Virus record (IMG/VR): IMGVR_UViG_3300017788_000018 | Location: 1 to 64,000 of that record | DNA length: 64,000 bases | Direction: 5' to 3' (one strand) | Source of the DNA: a virus | Shown here: one piece after another, positions 63,818-64,000 of the stretch | Numbering within the stretch: the stretch's first letter is position 1 | How the letters are laid out: each line of letters opens with the position of its first letter | Notes under the pieces: model-generated | Database searches by the model: none | Seen by the model: only the letters and a program-made list of their open reading frames with translations | Told to the model about the DNA's origin: nothing | Position numbers and translations under genes: made by a program

Positions 63818-64000
63818 ACAACTTCCCCAAAGAAGGCGAAATCTGGGCTGTGAATCAGGACCGCATGGTAACCTTTTACGTCAAAGCCGGTCATCGTACG
63901 CTCGACTGCAACACAACTCCGTTCGTAATCCTGCATATGCGAGTTAAGCCCGATTGGTTTCGTGGCTTTTTCCAGAGTGGTAGATGGTTCAAAGGGAAAA
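63814..64000 (+). CDS. GE.W-family protein, N-terminal part
   Basis: The first 62 residues are visible; the gene continues beyond the window. KEGEIWAVNQDRMVTFYV and a later FVILHMRVKPDWF parallel the gene before it. ATGA joins the two. Confidence 0.65.
   Translation, partial: MNNFPKEGEIWAVNQDRMVTFYVKAGHRTLDCNTTPFVILHMRVKPDWFRGFFQSGRWFKGK

Overview
The window looks like part of the genome of a large, probably strictly lytic tailed phage of a Gram-negative bacterium. The reasons are dense gene packing with many ATGA stop/start overlaps, long Pro/Ala/Gly-rich virion-type proteins, a run of tail-fibre-like proteins, a spanin-like pair with a lipobox protein, a truncated phage-type sigma factor, and many small unrecognised genes. 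No integrase, transposase or CRISPR array was seen. Replication is bacterial-like rather than T4-like: a DnaE-type polymerase alpha subunit (its start lies before the window) and a separate DnaQ-type exonuclease. All family calls come from reading motifs; no database search was possible.

Layout. 1-9651 (+): polymerase, 2H phosphoesterase, then virion/lysis genes, including a superoxide-dismutase-like protein with all metal ligands, a spanin-like pair and a holin candidate. 9737-13538 (+): early-type genes, including a zinc-motif protein and four tandem paralogues of an unknown family. 13498-18597 (mostly -): MT-A70 methyltransferase, HD-like hydrolase, M23-like protein, ClpP-like protease, DnaQ exonuclease, with one small + virion gene at 16816. 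18761-29082 (+): virion and fibre genes, a patatin phospholipase and a large protein with an ADP-ribosyltransferase-like segment. 29118-31457 (-): a chain of ten tandem small SH3-like genes plus a mini-gene. 31513-49668 (-): accessory and regulatory genes, including two metallophosphoesterases, a pyrimidine-dimer-glycosylase-like protein, a sigma factor without region 4.2, an HExxH protease, an NAD kinase, a tRNA-like gene, a PTH2-like hydrolase and a MoxR ATPase. 50118-64000 (mixed strands): a VWA/HExxH partner for the MoxR ATPase, a P-loop kinase, a membrane metalloprotease, three more inner-virion-type proteins, a GIY-YIG protein and more small paralogous genes.

Regulation can be read in part from the DNA. 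At least thirteen promoters share a strict form: TTTAAA (or a near variant), 17 bp, usually ending TGC, then TATNNT, often preceded by a CCTTGCAAAATAATGG-like box. In four cases the predicted +1 falls on or next to the A of the start codon, so those mRNAs may be leaderless. A second motif, CTATTTA inside a small inverted repeat, sits shortly before several virion genes and could be a late element read by the phage sigma factor, which lacks the -35-reading helix-turn-helix.

The most unusual content is the expansion of small beta-rich protein families: ten SH3-like genes in one translationally coupled chain, a tetrad at 11327-13538, a pair at 51567-52669, and a scattered family with a GE.W start and a LYDGK-like strand at 41620-42569, 60687-62051 and 63461-64000. 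A second theme is a set of proteins with short amphipathic segments of the LIKEAL type, ending at possible (I/L)-X-E cleavage sites. These may be packaged into the capsid, and one of them carries the superoxide-dismutase fold.
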